Shown: positions 26,465 to 34,200 of the stretch, piece after piece
How positions within the stretch are numbered: position 1 is the first letter of the stretch
Layout of the letters: every line of letters starts with the position of its first letter
Translations under genes and position numbers: made by a program
Notes under the pieces: generated by a model
What the model saw: the letters and a program-made list of their open reading frames with translations, nothing else
What the model was told of the DNA's origin: nothing
The model's database searches: none
NCBI GenBank assembly: GCA_934643185.1
Contig: CAKUBN010000003.1
Coordinates: 1 to 64,000, forward strand
Reading direction: 5' to 3'
Length of the DNA stretch: 64,000 nt
DNA from: an uncultured Eubacteriales bacterium
GTDB lineage: Bacteria; Bacillota; Clostridia; Oscillospirales; Acutalibacteraceae

Positions 26465-27859
26465 TTACTTCACGCTTTCCGAATCGCTCACATACGGCTG
26501 TGCATGCTCTTTTTCCAGTCTACGGAACATTCTTACAAGCACGACGACGGCGATGGTGCCGAGGATCAACTCAGCGACGAACTGCGCATACGCAAGGCCG
26601 TACAGCGGGAACAGCCAGTTCAGCACGAACAGCGCGGGGATCTCCAGCACGATCTTGCGCACGATGGCGAACACAAGCGATTTCATGCCCATGCCGCACG
26701 ACTGGAACACGCCGAGCGCCAAAAAGTCGATGCACAAGAACGGCAGCGCAAAGCAGAAGCCGCGCAGAAACGCCGCGCCGTACGCGACGATGCTCTCGTT
26801 CTTCATGAACATGGAGATGATGGGTTCCGCCGCACACACGAACGCCAGCATCACGACCAAAATAAAACCGAGCGAAATTTTCGCCGTGAACGTAAACGTC
26901 TTTTTCATGCGCTTGATGTTGCCGCTCGCGTAGTTATAGCTGATAAGCGGCATAATGCCCTGCGAAAAGCCCATGGCGATCTGGAACGGCACCATATTGA
27001 CGCGCTGTGCGATGCCCATGGCCGCCACCGGGTCAGAGCCATACGCGGACGTGAAGTTGTTCAGAATCGTCATGCCGGTCACGTTCAAAAGGTTCTGGAT
27101 GGAAGCTGGGATGCCCACGCCGCACACGCCCTTGACGATTTGTCTCGACGGGCGGAACATGGATGGCTTAATGCACACATACGTCTTGCCGCGCTTCACA
27201 AACAGCAGCACGAAGAAGTAGAGGCATGCCACCGTATTGGAAAGGCAGGTCGCACAGCCCGCGCCCGCCGCGCCGAGGTTCAATCCCCACGGCAGAATGA
27301 AGATCGGGTCAAGCACAATGTTCAGCAGGCAGCCGCACATGGTGCCGATGCTCACGTGCAGCGAAGAGCCCTCCGCGCGCACAAGGTACGCCAACACGAC
27401 GTTTAAAATGGACGGCGCAGAGCCGAGCAGCACGGTCCAGAACAAATAGTCCGCCGTCGCCTGCATCGTCTCGGCATTCGCGCCGAGCATCACTAAAATC
27501 GGCGACTGCAGCACGCCGTACAGCAAAGAAAACAGCAGGCTGCAAATCAGCGATGCGTAAAAGCCGAACGCCGAGCTGCGATACACGGTGTCGTAATCCT
27601 TGCGCCCAAGCGCACGGCTCATCATGCTGGAGCTGCCGATGCCGAACAGATTGTTGACGGCATTGAACGCCAGCAAAAGCGGCGCGGCCAGTGTGACGGC
27701 GGCGTTCTGCACCGGGTCGTTCATCATGCCTACGAAAAACGTATCCGCAAGGCTGTAAATGACCATGACGAGCGAACTGATGACCGACGGCACCGAAAGC
27801 GTCACGACCGCCTTCGGGATCGGCATCGATTCAAAAAGTTCTGTTTTGGAATTATCCAT
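26465..27859 (-). CDS. MATE family efflux transporter (second copy)
   Basis: 464 residues, 12 membrane segments. Opening MPIPKAVVTLSVPSVISSLV then YSLADTFFVGMMNDPVQNAA is the conserved MATE helix 1-2 region of the Bacteroides/Clostridium NorM-DinF-like branch. Start with AAAGGATAGGGAG before the ATG. Located 27 bases downstream of the ROK gene on the same strand, so it may belong to that transcript. Substrate unknown; not closely similar to the copies at 19.9 and 49.8 kb. Confidence 0.92.
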   Translation of the reverse strand: MDNSKTELFESMPIPKAVVTLSVPSVISSLVMVIYSLADTFFVGMMNDPVQNAAVTLAAPLLLAFNAVNNLFGIGSSSMMSRALGRKDYDTVYRSSAFGFYASLICSLLFSLLYGVLQSPILVMLGANAETMQATADYLFWTVLLGSAPSILNVVLAYLVRAEGSSLHVSIGTMCGCLLNIVLDPIFILPWGLNLGAAGAGCATCLSNTVACLYFFVLLFVKRGKTYVCIKPSMFRPSRQIVKGVCGVGIPASIQNLLNVTGMTILNNFTSAYGSDPVAAMGIAQRVNMVPFQIAMGFSQGIMPLISYNYASGNIKRMKKTFTFTAKISLGFILVVMLAFVCAAEPIISMFMKNESIVAYGAAFLRGFCFALPFLCIDFLALGVFQSCGMGMKSLVFAIVRKIVLEIPALFVLNWLFPLYGLAYAQFVAELILGTIAVVVLVRMFRRLEKEHAQPYVSDSESVK

Positions 27860-27886
27860 TTCTCCCTATCCTTTCCATTCAAAGCA

Positions 27887-28831
27887 TCACGCAAGGCTGT
27901 CCAAAAGCAGCTTGCAGCAGCCGTAAATGCCGGCGTCATTGCCGAGCACGGCCAAATTGAACCGAACATCGGTGTTCGGGTAAAACGCATATTTGAGGAA
28001 ACCGCGCTTTGCGCCCTCCGTTAAAACCTCGCCCGCCTTCGAGACGCCGCCGCCAATAACGACGACCTCGGGGTCTGCCACGGTGCACACCGCGGAGATC
28101 GTGTAGCCGAACGCGTCGTACACGTTCTCTAAAATCGCGTTTGCAGCGCTGTCCCCCGCTTTTGCGGCGTCGAACACATCCTTCGTCGTAAGCTTCTCAA
28201 CGCCTCTCAACGTGCTTGCTTCGTCGTGCGACGCAAGGTATTTCCGCGCGAGTCTTGCAATGCCGGAAGCTGAAACATACTGCTGCACGCAGCCGTGGCG
28301 GCCGCACGCGCACGCCTCCGGCTCTGCGGGGTTGATCGTCATGTGGCCAAATTCGCCCGCCGCGCCGTTTGCACCTGCCGCCATGTGTCCTTCGGAGATG
28401 ACCGCGCCGCCAACGCCCGTGCCGAGCGTGATGAACACCACGTTCTCGCTGCCCTTGCCGCCGCCCTTCCAGGCTTCGCCCATCGCTGCGGCGTTCGCGT
28501 CGTTCACGACTACGACCGGCAGGCCTACGGTCTCTTCCAGCGCTGTGCGCACGTCAAACACGCCCCAGCCGAGGTTCACGCAGCGGTGCACCACGCCGTC
28601 CGCCGTCACCGGCCCCGGGATGCCTGCGCCAACGCCCAAAATACCGTCTGCGGGAATGTTATGCTTTTCTCTGCATTTTACGATCTCCGCCGCAACGTCG
28701 CGCAGCACGGCTGTGCCGTCGCCCTCGATGACGGTCGGAATTTCCCATTTTTCAATCAAATTGCCGGTCTCTTCAAACAGGCCCAGCTTTACGGTCGTGC
28801 CGCCGATGTCGGCGCCGATAACATATTTCAT
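27887..28831 (-). CDS. ROK family sugar kinase (glucokinase type)
   Basis: 314 residues. The ATP-binding motif is IGADIGGTTVKLGLF at the N-terminus, NDANAAAMGE carries the catalytic Asp, GTGVGGAVI is the second phosphate-binding motif, and CACGRHGCVQQYVSASG is the ROK zinc motif with three cysteines. No DNA-binding domain, so it is an enzyme rather than a repressor. Glucose is the likely substrate, N-acyl amino sugars an alternative. The ATG overlaps the stop of the upstream kinase-like gene (ATGA), indicating coupled translation. Confidence 0.9.
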   Translation of the reverse strand: MKYVIGADIGGTTVKLGLFEETGNLIEKWEIPTVIEGDGTAVLRDVAAEIVKCREKHNIPADGILGVGAGIPGPVTADGVVHRCVNLGWGVFDVRTALEETVGLPVVVVNDANAAAMGEAWKGGGKGSENVVFITLGTGVGGAVISEGHMAAGANGAAGEFGHMTINPAEPEACACGRHGCVQQYVSASGIARLARKYLASHDEASTLRGVEKLTTKDVFDAAKAGDSAANAILENVYDAFGYTISAVCTVADPEVVVIGGGVSKAGEVLTEGAKRGFLKYAFYPNTDVRFNLAVLGNDAGIYGCCKLLLDSLA

Positions 28832-29688
28832 TTTGCAAACTCCTCTCCTTGCGCAGCTTCCCACGCATATAACAGCGCGTCTATGCTTTCATAGCGCGCA
28901 CTTCGTTCTTCGCTTACTGCTTTTTTCGCGACATCATAGAGCTCCGGGCTCAGCGGCCACGCTTCCGCGCTGCGGTCGCATTCCGAAAACAGCGCAAACG
29001 CCATCGCGCCCAGCGTGTACACATTCGTCACTTCGTCGAGCACCGCGCCGCGCTCGTATTCCTCCGGCGACATAAATCGCGTGCTGCCCCACATCCGCCC
29101 CATATCGTTTACGGTCGGCACTCTGCGGTAAAAATCGATGTCGCACAGCAGCGTGCGCTGATTTTTTGTGTCGTACAGCACGGTCGAATCGTATAGATCC
29201 ACCGCCACATACCCCTTTTTCGCCGCAAAGCTCTGAAAACGCAGAATGTCCCTGTAGATCTTCATGCGCGTTTCCGTGGGCAATTTCACAAACGCCGCGT
29301 GCTGTTCCGGGTATTGCCGCCCAAGGCAGATCGCATCCGTCCACTCGAACACCGAAGCCCAGCCGCCGCCAACTTCAAAGCTGTCGATGAGCCGAATGAG
29401 ATTTTCGTGCGCAAGCGCCTTATATAAGCCGGAAGCGTTTTTTAGGCTCGCTACCGCGTCTTCCTTTTGCCCCGTGTACCGCGCAGTCGGCGCACCGGCG
29501 AACTTCACAAAGACGCGCTCGCCATCCTCATTTTTTACGCCGAAGCAGATGTTGCCGGAATCCTGGTCGTCGTAGACCTTGAACACCGTGCCGTATCGCT
29601 TTAAAAACGAGAAATCAAACGGCGCGGCCATTTTAAACTGCACGCCGTCCACTTTTTCAATGAACTGTACTTCTTCCTTTTCAATCAA
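28828..29688 (-). CDS. Atypical protein-kinase-like protein
   Basis: 286 residues with a eukaryotic-like kinase fold but altered motifs. No clear glycine-rich loop; VFVKFAG would supply the beta-3 lysine. The catalytic loop reads AVDLYDSTVLYD, so the HRD His/Arg and the usual Lys and Asn are replaced while the Asp remains. The DFG equivalent is CDIDFY, and FMSPEEY corresponds to APE. These changes look like a consistent family pattern rather than decay. Start is TTG with AAGGGAG about 12 bases upstream; this is the least certain part. Its stop overlaps the ROK kinase start by four bases, so a regulatory link to sugar phosphorylation is plausible but inferred. Confidence 0.75.
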   Translation of the reverse strand: MIEKEEVQFIEKVDGVQFKMAAPFDFSFLKRYGTVFKVYDDQDSGNICFGVKNEDGERVFVKFAGAPTARYTGQKEDAVASLKNASGLYKALAHENLIRLIDSFEVGGGWASVFEWTDAICLGRQYPEQHAAFVKLPTETRMKIYRDILRFQSFAAKKGYVAVDLYDSTVLYDTKNQRTLLCDIDFYRRVPTVNDMGRMWGSTRFMSPEEYERGAVLDEVTNVYTLGAMAFALFSECDRSAEAWPLSPELYDVAKKAVSEERSARYESIDALLYAWEAAQGEEFAK

Positions 29689-29804
29689 CTTATGTATAAA
29701 CTCCCTTTCGGTCTAAACCGTAAATCGCTTAGCAATATAGTATACCATATTTTGCCCCGCATTGCAAAGGAAACTATGGAAAACTCCGTCTTTTTGCAGC
29801 CGCC

Positions 29805-29833
29805 TTGCAAACGCGGGAAATTTGTGGTATTCT
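29805..29833 (+). promoter_or_regulatory. Candidate promoter of the PTS EIIC-type gene
   Basis: TTGCAA, 17 bases, TATTCT (4 of 6 matches each). A transcript from here would start near 29840, just before the structured region at 29853-29955. Confidence 0.45.
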
Positions 29834-29852
29834 TTAACGCGTAACCCAAACG

Positions 29853-29955
29853 GCCGCCTGCCGACGTACCGCCACTACGCGGCCGCTGTGACCACATAGC
29901 CCGGGAATCCCCCGGCGGCGCAGCGTTCTTCCGAAAACGGACAGAGGCAGACGGC
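29853..29955 (+). promoter_or_regulatory. Candidate structured RNA leader of the PTS EIIC-type gene
   Basis: A closing stem of 10 positions (GCCGCCTGCC at 29853-29862 with GGCAGACGGC at 29946-29955, one A-C mismatch) encloses at least four local hairpins: CCGC/GCGG (29869-29882), GCTGTG/CATAGC with ACCA loop (29885-29900), CCGGG/CCCGG (29901-29915) and TCCG-AAAA-CGGA (29930-29941). CCGCC/GGCGG (29869-29873 with 29914-29918) is a competing pairing. A further hairpin GGAGCGC/GCGCTCC (about 30019-30046) precedes the ribosome binding site. I do not recognise a known riboswitch class. Confidence 0.45.
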
Positions 29956-30068
29956 AACATAGTCAATATAGATTCTTTCTCGCGTATTCTGCGCAGCGTA
30001 CAACGTACGTAAAAAACAGGAGCGCCGGAGAACCTTTCGCGCTCCGTAAAAAGAAAGGATTGAACAAA

Positions 30069-31127
30069 ATGGAGGGAACTTCTTCCAAAAAAGAAAGCAA
30101 AGTCAAGGTGTATCTGCACCGCTACTTTATCGATGCCATGAGCGCCATGGCGCAGGGCCTTTTTGCTTCCCTGCTCATCGGCACCATCATTTCCACGCTC
30201 GGCACACAGCTCGGTATCCCGCTGCTCGATGAGATCGGCGGCTACGCAAAGTCCGCAGCCGGCCCCGCTATGGCGGTCGCCATCGGCTACGCGCTGCAGG
30301 CGCCCCCGCTCGTGCTGTTCTCGCTCGTCGCGGTCGGCGGCGCGGCAAACACGCTCGGCGGTGCAGGCGGCCCTCTGGCGGTGCTCGTGCTCGCCATTGT
30401 TGCGGCAGAGCTCGGTAAGCTTGTCAGCAAAAAGACGAAGGTAGACATCATCGTCACGCCGCTCGTCACCATTTTCTCGGGCTGCGGTCTCGCGTACTTA
30501 TTCGCGCCGTACATCGGCACGGCGGCTTCGAGCGTCGGTAACCTCATCATGTGGGCAACCACCCAGCAGCCGTTCCTCATGGGCATCCTTGTTTCCGTCA
30601 TCGTCGGCGTTGCTTTAACGCTGCCCATCTCCAGCGCGGCCATCTGCGCGGCGCTCGGCTTGACGGGTCTCGCGGGCGGCGCGGCCGTTGCAGGCTGCTG
30701 CGCGCAGATGATCGGCTTTGCGGTCATCAGCTTCCGCGATAACGGCTGGGGCGGCTTCTTTGCGCAGGGCATCGGCACTTCCATGCTGCAGGTGCCGAAC
30801 ATCATCAAGAACCCGCGCATCTGGCTTGCACCCACGCTCGCTTCCGCTGTGACGGGCCCCATCGCGACATGCATTTTCGGCATGCAGATGAACGGCGCAC
30901 CGATCTCCAGCGGCATGGGCACCTGCGGCCTTGTGGGTCAGATTGGCGTGTACACCGGCTGGCTGAACGACATCGCCGCCGGCACCAAGGCGGCCGTTAC
31001 CGCTACGGACTGGCTGGGCCTTGTGCTCATCTGCTTCGTGCTCCCAGCTGTGCTTTCTTTTGTCTTTGACCTCATTTTCCGCAAGATCGGCTGGGTCAAG
31101 GACGGCGATATGAAGATCGACGCATAA
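30069..31127 (+). CDS. PTS EIIC-type membrane protein (PTS_EIIC_2 family)
   Basis: 352 residues, very hydrophobic, about nine to ten membrane segments rich in glycine and alanine. YFIDAMSAMAQGLFASLLIG and the later GMQMNGAPISSGMGTCGLVG segment match the PTS_EIIC_2 family of stand-alone EIIC-like proteins. No EIIA or EIIB gene is near, so phosphotransfer-coupled transport is uncertain; it may work as an EIIC-derived carrier or sensor. The ATG at 30069 with AAAGGA upstream is preferred over TTG at 30060. Preceded by an unusually long, structured leader. Confidence 0.85.
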   Translation: MEGTSSKKESKVKVYLHRYFIDAMSAMAQGLFASLLIGTIISTLGTQLGIPLLDEIGGYAKSAAGPAMAVAIGYALQAPPLVLFSLVAVGGAANTLGGAGGPLAVLVLAIVAAELGKLVSKKTKVDIIVTPLVTIFSGCGLAYLFAPYIGTAASSVGNLIMWATTQQPFLMGILVSVIVGVALTLPISSAAICAALGLTGLAGGAAVAGCCAQMIGFAVISFRDNGWGGFFAQGIGTSMLQVPNIIKNPRIWLAPTLASAVTGPIATCIFGMQMNGAPISSGMGTCGLVGQIGVYTGWLNDIAAGTKAAVTATDWLGLVLICFVLPAVLSFVFDLIFRKIGWVKDGDMKIDA

Positions 31128-31144
31128 AAATCTCCGTTTCCGGC

Positions 31145-31178
31145 AAACGCCTAAGGCTTAAACGCTTTAGGCGTTTTT
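31145..31178 (+). terminator. Terminator of the PTS EIIC-type gene
   Basis: AAACGCCTAAGGC / GCTTTAGGCGTTT (13 positions, one mismatch) ending in TTTTTCATT, 17 bases after the stop. Confidence 0.88.
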
Positions 31179-31229
31179 CATTGTGCTATGTGCGGTACTG
31201 CACGACGTTTTTCTTGTACGGAATTGCCC

Positions 31230-31258
31230 TTGTTTTTCTGCCCTTTCGCCCGTATAAT
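31230..31258 (+). promoter_or_regulatory. Promoter of the metallo-hydrolase gene
   Basis: TTGTTT, 17 bases, perfect TATAAT, 39 bases before the chosen ATG. Confidence 0.65.
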
Positions 31259-31297
31259 CAAATAGAAAAGTTTATTCTCATTTTTGGGAGGTATAAA

Positions 31298-32146
31298 ATG
31301 CAGTTTCAATATCTTGGCACCGCCGCCGCAGAGGGCTGGCCTGCCGTATTCTGCCGCTGCAAATATTGCTTAGAGGCGCAGCGCCTCGGCGGCAAAAACA
31401 TCCGCACCCGCTCGCAGGCCATCGTCAACGATGATCTTCTGCTCGACCTGCCGCCGGATACCTACATGCACAAGCTCATGAACAATCTCGATCTCAGCCG
31501 CGTGAAGTATCTGTTCATCACGCACTTTCACATGGATCATTTCTACCCGCAGGAGCTCACCGTGCGCGGCTCCGTGTATAGCCTCGAGATGATCAGCCCT
31601 GAGCTTGAGATCTACTGCGCGCAGGAGACCTACGATTATTTCCGCCGCTGCGCCGATTGGGAGATCGACGAAAAGAGCGACAAAGCGATGCACTGGCACA
31701 TTTTAAAGCCGTTCGAGACCGTGGAAGCCGGCCCCTACCGCGTAACGCCGCTGCCCGCCAACCACATGAACCCCTCGTACCAGCCGTTCGTATACCACAT
31801 CGTCGACACGCGCGAGGATAAATCCATCTTCTATATGCACGACAGCGGCTACTATTTCCCTGATGTGTGGGACTACTTCAAGGCGCAGAAAAAGCCTGCC
31901 GACCTTTTCAGCTTTGATACCACGCTCGGCTATGAGGACTGCGGCTTTAAAAGCACGCACATGGGCGCACCGGAAGTCATCCGCCTCAAGGAAGAGATCG
32001 AAGCGCTTGGCCTCATCGATCCACACACCCACTGCGTGATGAACCACTTCTCGCACAACGGTCATCTTTTGTACGACGAGCTCGTGGAGCTTGCCGCACC
32101 GCACGGCATCGAAATTTCCTACGACGGCATGAAGCTGACGCTTTAA
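31298..32146 (+). CDS. Metallo-beta-lactamase fold hydrolase (PhnP-like)
   Basis: 282 residues. The metal-binding motif THFHMDHFYPQEL is complete, with further ligands in PLPANHMNP, MHDSGYY and DTTLGYED, and a C-terminal NHFSHNG. The N-terminal FQYLGTAAAEGWPAVFCRCKYC resembles PhnP-type phosphodiesterases, which carry a structural zinc near their N-terminus (here CRCKYC). The ATG at 31298 has GGGAGG upstream; longer in-frame readings lack this. Substrate unknown. Single gene between terminators. Confidence 0.87.
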   Translation: MQFQYLGTAAAEGWPAVFCRCKYCLEAQRLGGKNIRTRSQAIVNDDLLLDLPPDTYMHKLMNNLDLSRVKYLFITHFHMDHFYPQELTVRGSVYSLEMISPELEIYCAQETYDYFRRCADWEIDEKSDKAMHWHILKPFETVEAGPYRVTPLPANHMNPSYQPFVYHIVDTREDKSIFYMHDSGYYFPDVWDYFKAQKKPADLFSFDTTLGYEDCGFKSTHMGAPEVIRLKEEIEALGLIDPHTHCVMNHFSHNGHLLYDELVELAAPHGIEISYDGMKLTL

Positions 32147-32166
32147 GCACCATTTACACGCAAAAA

Positions 32167-32211
32167 AGCGGAGACGCCCTGATTTTTCCGGGCATCTCCG
32201 CTTCTTTCTTT
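32167..32211 (+). terminator. Terminator of the metallo-hydrolase gene
   Basis: AGCGGAGACGCCC / GGGCATCTCCGCT stem (one mismatch) with an ATTTTT-containing loop and a CTTTCTTTT tail. The remaining 170 bases to 32380 are AT-rich; nothing else was recognised there. Confidence 0.85.
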
Positions 32212-32379
32212 TGAAAACAACGGGAATAAATGATATAAAAGCTCACTAATTGTACTTTTGTGGCAATGACTATTGTCCTTTTTAAAAGTCCGTTCGGTCA
32301 ATTCCGTTTCACATTATATCAAATTTGCATACAATTATATAATTCTGTATATTTAAGCGTTTCGTGTCGAATGCTCTGT

Positions 32380-32413
32380 AAAAAACGAAAAACGGCAGAG
32401 TAATCCCTGCCGT
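32380..32413 (-). terminator. Terminator of the BlaI-like regulator gene
   Basis: Minus strand ACGGCAG / CTGCCGT followed by TTTTTCGTTTTTT, 25 bases after the stop. Confidence 0.85.
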
Positions 32414-32438
32414 CTTCATAGCGTATGTTGTTTTCCGC

Positions 32439-32849
32439 TTACTTGCAGCGGCGCACAGCCTCTTCGATCTTCGGGAGAAGCTCTTCCTTGTCCGCGTCCT
32501 TCGTGTACTTGAAGATAGCGGCAACGATCTCCGGAATATCAGAGGGCTTGTAGTGCTCGGTCGTAGCGATCTGCAAGCCGGCATATTCATTGCGGGTCAG
32601 CAGCGGCGCGAAACGGCGGGCGTTCTTTCTGCCGGGGCCATCGTTGATGAACGCTGCAATGAACTGGTAACCGATCAGATTGTTGATGATAACGTGGAAG
32701 GAATTCTTCGCAAACAGCGGATTCTCCGGGTCACGCAGCGCAATCTCCATGATCTCTGCGCGGTTCAACGGACGGCCGGCTTCCCAAAGGAGCTGCATCA
32801 TCGCAAATTCGGAATTCGTTAAACGGATATATGGTTTTTTTCTTTTCAT
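32439..32849 (-). CDS. BlaI/MecI/CopY-like winged-helix regulator
   Basis: 136 residues. RLTNSEFAMMQLLWEAGRPLNRAEIMEIA corresponds to the first helices of the penicillinase-repressor fold and NSFHVIINNLI to the recognition helix (usual form TVxTLLxRL). The C-terminal half differs from known BlaI proteins. No BlaR1/M56 sensor protease is nearby, so the signal is unknown. The ATG at 32849 follows AGGAGG at 7 bases. The CDS is flanked by its own strong promoter and terminator. Confidence 0.7.
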   Translation of the reverse strand: MKRKKPYIRLTNSEFAMMQLLWEAGRPLNRAEIMEIALRDPENPLFAKNSFHVIINNLIGYQFIAAFINDGPGRKNARRFAPLLTRNEYAGLQIATTEHYKPSDIPEIVAAIFKYTKDADKEELLPKIEEAVRRCK

Positions 32850-32914
32850 GCTATATCCTCCTGTCAATTTTCATATCCCATATTGTTTCAACTAATCCTG
32901 TCGAAAGTAATATT

Positions 32915-32943
32915 AGTATATTTTTATTTTTGCAATTTGTCAA
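32915..32943 (-). promoter_or_regulatory. Promoter of the BlaI-like regulator gene
   Basis: Minus strand perfect TTGACA (32943-32938), 17 AT-rich bases, TATACT (32920-32915), about 65 bases upstream of the ATG. Confidence 0.8.
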
Positions 32944-33004
32944 GGGATTTGGAATAAAAAAACTACTGATGAGGCAGTTTTTTCAAAAAATTCACATTTT
33001 AGAA

Positions 33005-33046
33005 ATAAAAAGAAGACCGGCAGCGCATTTTACCTACCGATCTTCT
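33005..33046 (-). terminator. Terminator of the ThyX-like gene
   Basis: Minus strand AGAAGATCGGTAG / CTGCCGGTCTTCT, allowing two G-T pairs, followed by TTTTTATTTCT. It lies 16 bases after the stop. Confidence 0.8.
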
Positions 33047-33061
33047 GTGTTTTACGCCTTT

Positions 33062-33685
33062 TTACGCATCGTTTTCAATAAACAGCGTCTTAAAATACGG
33101 CAGTTCCTCTGCCCATGCGCAGAACACGTGCCACTCGTCCAGCTTGTGGTGGCGGCGCGCAAAATACATGTTCGCAATGTTCTCGTAGTTCATGGTACAG
33201 GTGCGCATCTGGTTGTAGCTCGAAGGCAAAAGCTGAATGAGGCTGTACCAAAGGTCTTTGTCCTTCGTCTCCACAAATTCCACGCGCAGCTTTTCCAGCA
33301 CGCCAATGGTCTGCATCAGGCTCTCCTTTGCCGCGGGCACCATACGGTCACAGCTGAAGTCCGCTTCTTCAAACGTCTTCGCCTGAATTTTGTGCATCGT
33401 GCTCGTGGAGTTCGCCACGGTGCCCACCTTATACGTGTCGAATTCCTTCCACCAGTAGATCGGCGCGGTGAGGTCGACCGAAACGAAGATCTGTCGGATG
33501 AATTTGCGGTGATCCGTACCCGCCTTGCACAAGCGTTTTGCAAGGCTCAGGTCGTTTTCGCCGAAAACGAACGTGCCGTCCGGCTCGGTGTGGCTGTCCA
33601 TGCGGCCCCAGCTGTTCATGGGGTTGCGTGCGCCTCTGATGGCGTTTTCAAAGTTCATGACGCTTGTGCGTTCGATCTTAATCAT
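33062..33685 (-). CDS. ThyX-like protein without the RHRxxS motif
   Basis: 207 residues. RQIFVSVDLTAPIYWWKEFDTYK and the NEN-type surroundings resemble the fold of flavin-dependent thymidylate synthase ThyX, and proteins of this kind are often annotated that way in Clostridia and phages. The family motif RHRxxSxNExS is not present; the equivalent stretch reads KVGTVANSTSTMHKI. It should therefore not be taken as a working thymidylate synthase. ATG at 33685 with AAAGG upstream. Lies 25 bases after rlmH, on the same strand, ending in a terminator. Confidence 0.6.
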   Translation of the reverse strand: MIKIERTSVMNFENAIRGARNPMNSWGRMDSHTEPDGTFVFGENDLSLAKRLCKAGTDHRKFIRQIFVSVDLTAPIYWWKEFDTYKVGTVANSTSTMHKIQAKTFEEADFSCDRMVPAAKESLMQTIGVLEKLRVEFVETKDKDLWYSLIQLLPSSYNQMRTCTMNYENIANMYFARRHHKLDEWHVFCAWAEELPYFKTLFIENDA

Positions 33686-33709
33686 GTCGTTCAACCTTTC
33701 GTATTCAAA

Positions 33710-34186
33710 TTATTTGTGGTACTTCGTGCCCGCGTTGATGGAAAACGCGCGGTACAACTGCTCGCACAGCATAACGCGTGCCAGCTGGTGCGGAAACGTC
33801 ATCGGCGACATGGAAATGCGCTTCGAGCCCTGCTTCACGCTGTCGTCCAGCCCGTGTGACGAACCGATAACGAACGCTAAGCTGCTCTCCCCGTTTACGG
33901 CCGCCGCGTCGATCTGCTGCGCGAGCTGCGTGGAGGAGACAAGCTTGCCCTCAATGCACAGCGTGTAAAGCGCACTGCGCCCCGCCGCCGCCAAAATCGC
34001 CTTCGATTCCTCGCCGAGCGCCTTTGCAATCTCCGCCGCATTCGGATCCTGCGGCAGGCGCGCTTCGCTCAGTTCGATGATCTGGAACCGGCAGAATGCG
34101 GAAAGTCGCTTTGCGTATTCCTGCACGGCGTCGCGCCAATACTTTTCTTTGAGCTTACCGATGCAAATCAGCTTTATCTCCAGCAT
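33710..34186 (-). CDS. rlmH: 23S rRNA (pseudouridine1915-N3)-methyltransferase
   Basis: 158 residues, exact family size (SPOUT fold). Starts LEIKLICIGKLKEKYW, carries AFVIGSSHGLDDSV (SAM-binding knot; the common form has GGSxGL) and ends RVMLCEQLYRAFSINAGTKYHK, the conserved C-terminus. RlmH methylates the pseudouridine at the tip of 23S helix 69 in assembled ribosomes. It follows a WalJ-type hydrolase after 14 bases, an arrangement common in Firmicutes. Confidence 0.96.
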   Translation of the reverse strand: MLEIKLICIGKLKEKYWRDAVQEYAKRLSAFCRFQIIELSEARLPQDPNAAEIAKALGEESKAILAAAGRSALYTLCIEGKLVSSTQLAQQIDAAAVNGESSLAFVIGSSHGLDDSVKQGSKRISMSPMTFPHQLARVMLCEQLYRAFSINAGTKYHK

Positions 34187-34200
34187 ATTGTCTCCCTATG

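Noticed and set aside
29685..30119. 144-codon minus-strand frame over the EIIC leader
   Set aside because: No recognisable protein features, and the start lies inside the EIIC gene; the DNA is better explained as a structured leader.
32439..32849. Beta-lactam resistance regulator BlaI
   Set aside because: No BlaR1 sensor or beta-lactamase gene nearby, and the C-terminal half differs; kept only as a family-level call.
33062..33685. Functional thymidylate synthase thyX
   Set aside because: The RHRxxS motif needed for activity is missing.
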